64,000 nt of DNA from UBA10649 sp964597445. GTDB lineage: Bacteria; Actinomycetota; Actinomycetes; S36-B12. Below, piece after piece: positions 63,559 to 64,000 of this stretch; position 1 is the stretch's first letter, and each line of letters opens with the position of its first letter. The position numbers and the translations under genes were made by a program. The notes below the pieces were generated by a model. It did not search any database, was not told the DNA's origin, and worked only from the letters and a program-made list of their open reading frames with translations. Location: positions 128,658 to 192,657 of the forward strand of contig CAZQXO010000001.1 of assembly GCA_964597445.1 (NCBI GenBank), given 5' to 3'.

Positions 63559-63732
63559 TCCACGACCGACCCCGGATCCACCACCGCACCGCGTCGAATG
63601 CCGGTCCGTCCCGGCATGGAACCGTTTGCGCCAATGCGGCGCGTTCGGCCCGCGGGGGTGGCTATGCTGCCGGGATCATCGGACGCCCCCACGTGCATCG
63701 GGGCCGCCCACGAGGAGGAAGGGGCCCCCAGC
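63559..63732 (+). promoter_or_regulatory. Intergenic region with possible promoter
   Basis: 174 bp without a gene. TATGCT (63663-63668) is a -10 candidate about 65 nt before the next start, and AGGAGGAAGGGG (around 63712-63724) is the ribosome site of the next gene. GC-rich hairpin sequence lies in between. Confidence 0.35.
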
Positions 63733-64000
63733 GTGCAGCGACGCATCGTGGGCGTGCTCGGAGCTCTCGTCGCCGCACTGGCTGCCGTCGTCCTGCTGGC
63801 CACTCCTGCTGCCGCCGAGGGTCAGGCCGTCGGCGGCACCCTGGAGAACCGGGTGGAGGGGGTGAAGACCCCCGTTGCCGGGGTCGAGATTACCGTCGTG
63901 GGCGAGGGCTTCGAGGGATCAGCGGTCAGCGGTGCCGATGGCGTCTGGCGGGTGGAGCTTCCGGCCCTGGGGACCTACGACGTGTCCATCAGCGTCGACA
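63733..64000 (+). CDS. Exported protein with CarboxypepD-regulatory-like domain (partial; possible BCAA permease N-terminus)
   Basis: Open from GTG 63733 to the window end, 89 residues. N-terminus has basic residues and a hydrophobic core (VGVLGALVAALAAVVLLATP), ending AAAEG: a signal peptide. Then a beta-sandwich-like module (AVGGTLENRVEGVKTPVAGV, EITVVGEGFEG, AVSGADGVWRVELPALGTYDV) of the carboxypeptidase-regulatory type. In actinobacteria the gene after polA and the thioesterase often is a branched-chain amino acid ABC permease with such an extension, but the permease part is outside the window and cannot be verified. Confidence 0.6.
   Translation, partial: MQRRIVGVLGALVAALAAVVLLATPAAAEGQAVGGTLENRVEGVKTPVAGVEITVVGEGFEGSAVSGADGVWRVELPALGTYDVSISVD

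Overview
The window is a high-GC (about two-thirds G+C by eye) stretch of chromosome from an actinomycete. The gene content and order are classic actinobacterial core: an rbpA/ppm1 locus, a gcvH-FHA-MerR-bifunctional nuclease-MerR-gcvP cluster with upstream DUF881 genes, an InhA/MabA-like pair, a sufR-B-D-Rieske-C-S-U-T operon facing ctaA/ctaB and the pentose phosphate genes, gap-pgk-tpiA-secG next to whiA-yvcK-rapZ-uvrC, and uvrA/uvrB/coaE/rpsA/polA. A run of exactly 100 N (19901-20000) shows that this is a scaffold, probably from a draft or metagenome assembly. I cannot place it below class level. I saw no tRNA, rRNA, CRISPR array, prophage or insertion sequence.

Layout. 1-1956: end of lnt, ppm1, fxsA, then rbpA facing them. 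2118-3545: argG. 3867-5083: a soluble metal-receptor-like protein and a small SHOCT membrane protein. 5194-14682 (minus strand): from upstream to downstream an ABC ATPase, pgsA-like CDP-alcohol transferase, DUF881/small basic protein/DUF881, gcvH, zinc-ribbon FHA (GarA-like), MerR, bifunctional nuclease, MerR, a tandem glycine riboswitch and gcvP. 14732-18150: serB, a SixA-type phosphatase, fabI, fabG and dodecin. 18220-19900: DUF3099, SURF1 and an SDR cut by the gap. 20095-24365: ABC exporter, crotonase and ABC-F protein. 24436-30889: suf operon under a SufR-like regulator. 30958-34507: ABC exporter, ctaA and the convergent ctaB. 34662-41131: tkt, tal, zwf, opcA, pgl. 41138-50890 (minus): uvrC, rapZ, yvcK, whiA, a glycosyltransferase, gap, pgk, tpiA, secG and a second RbpA-family gene. 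50913-63128: a Rieske lipoprotein, uvrA, an MBL hydrolase (plus strand), terC, uvrB, coaE, rpsA and polA. 63151-64000: a hotdog thioesterase and the start of a secreted-domain protein that runs off the end.

How the genes fit together. Glycine cleavage is controlled by a glycine-sensing RNA and sits beside a GarA-like FHA protein, which in mycobacteria tunes glutamate and 2-oxoglutarate metabolism. The suf genes make Fe-S clusters under likely autoregulation by SufR. ctaA, ctaB and SURF1 serve heme-copper oxidase assembly. The pentose phosphate set with OpcA supplies NADPH, and the glycolytic operon is coupled to secretion (secG) and to an RNA polymerase-binding protein.

The most interesting signal is in the promoters. 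At least 13 genes have a TANNNT hexamer exactly 6 nt before the start codon, usually without a Shine-Dalgarno sequence, which points to leaderless transcripts. In three cases the TAG stop codon of the upstream gene is the first half of that hexamer, and at polA/thioesterase two divergent hexamers share their TA within a 22-bp intergenic region. I found no clear undescribed multi-gene system; most of the window is conserved housekeeping. Open points worth checking are the regulatory sites, the altered zinc spacing of RbpA, the zinc-ribbon FHA protein, the metal-box candidate at 3786 and the repeat-flanked assembly gap.
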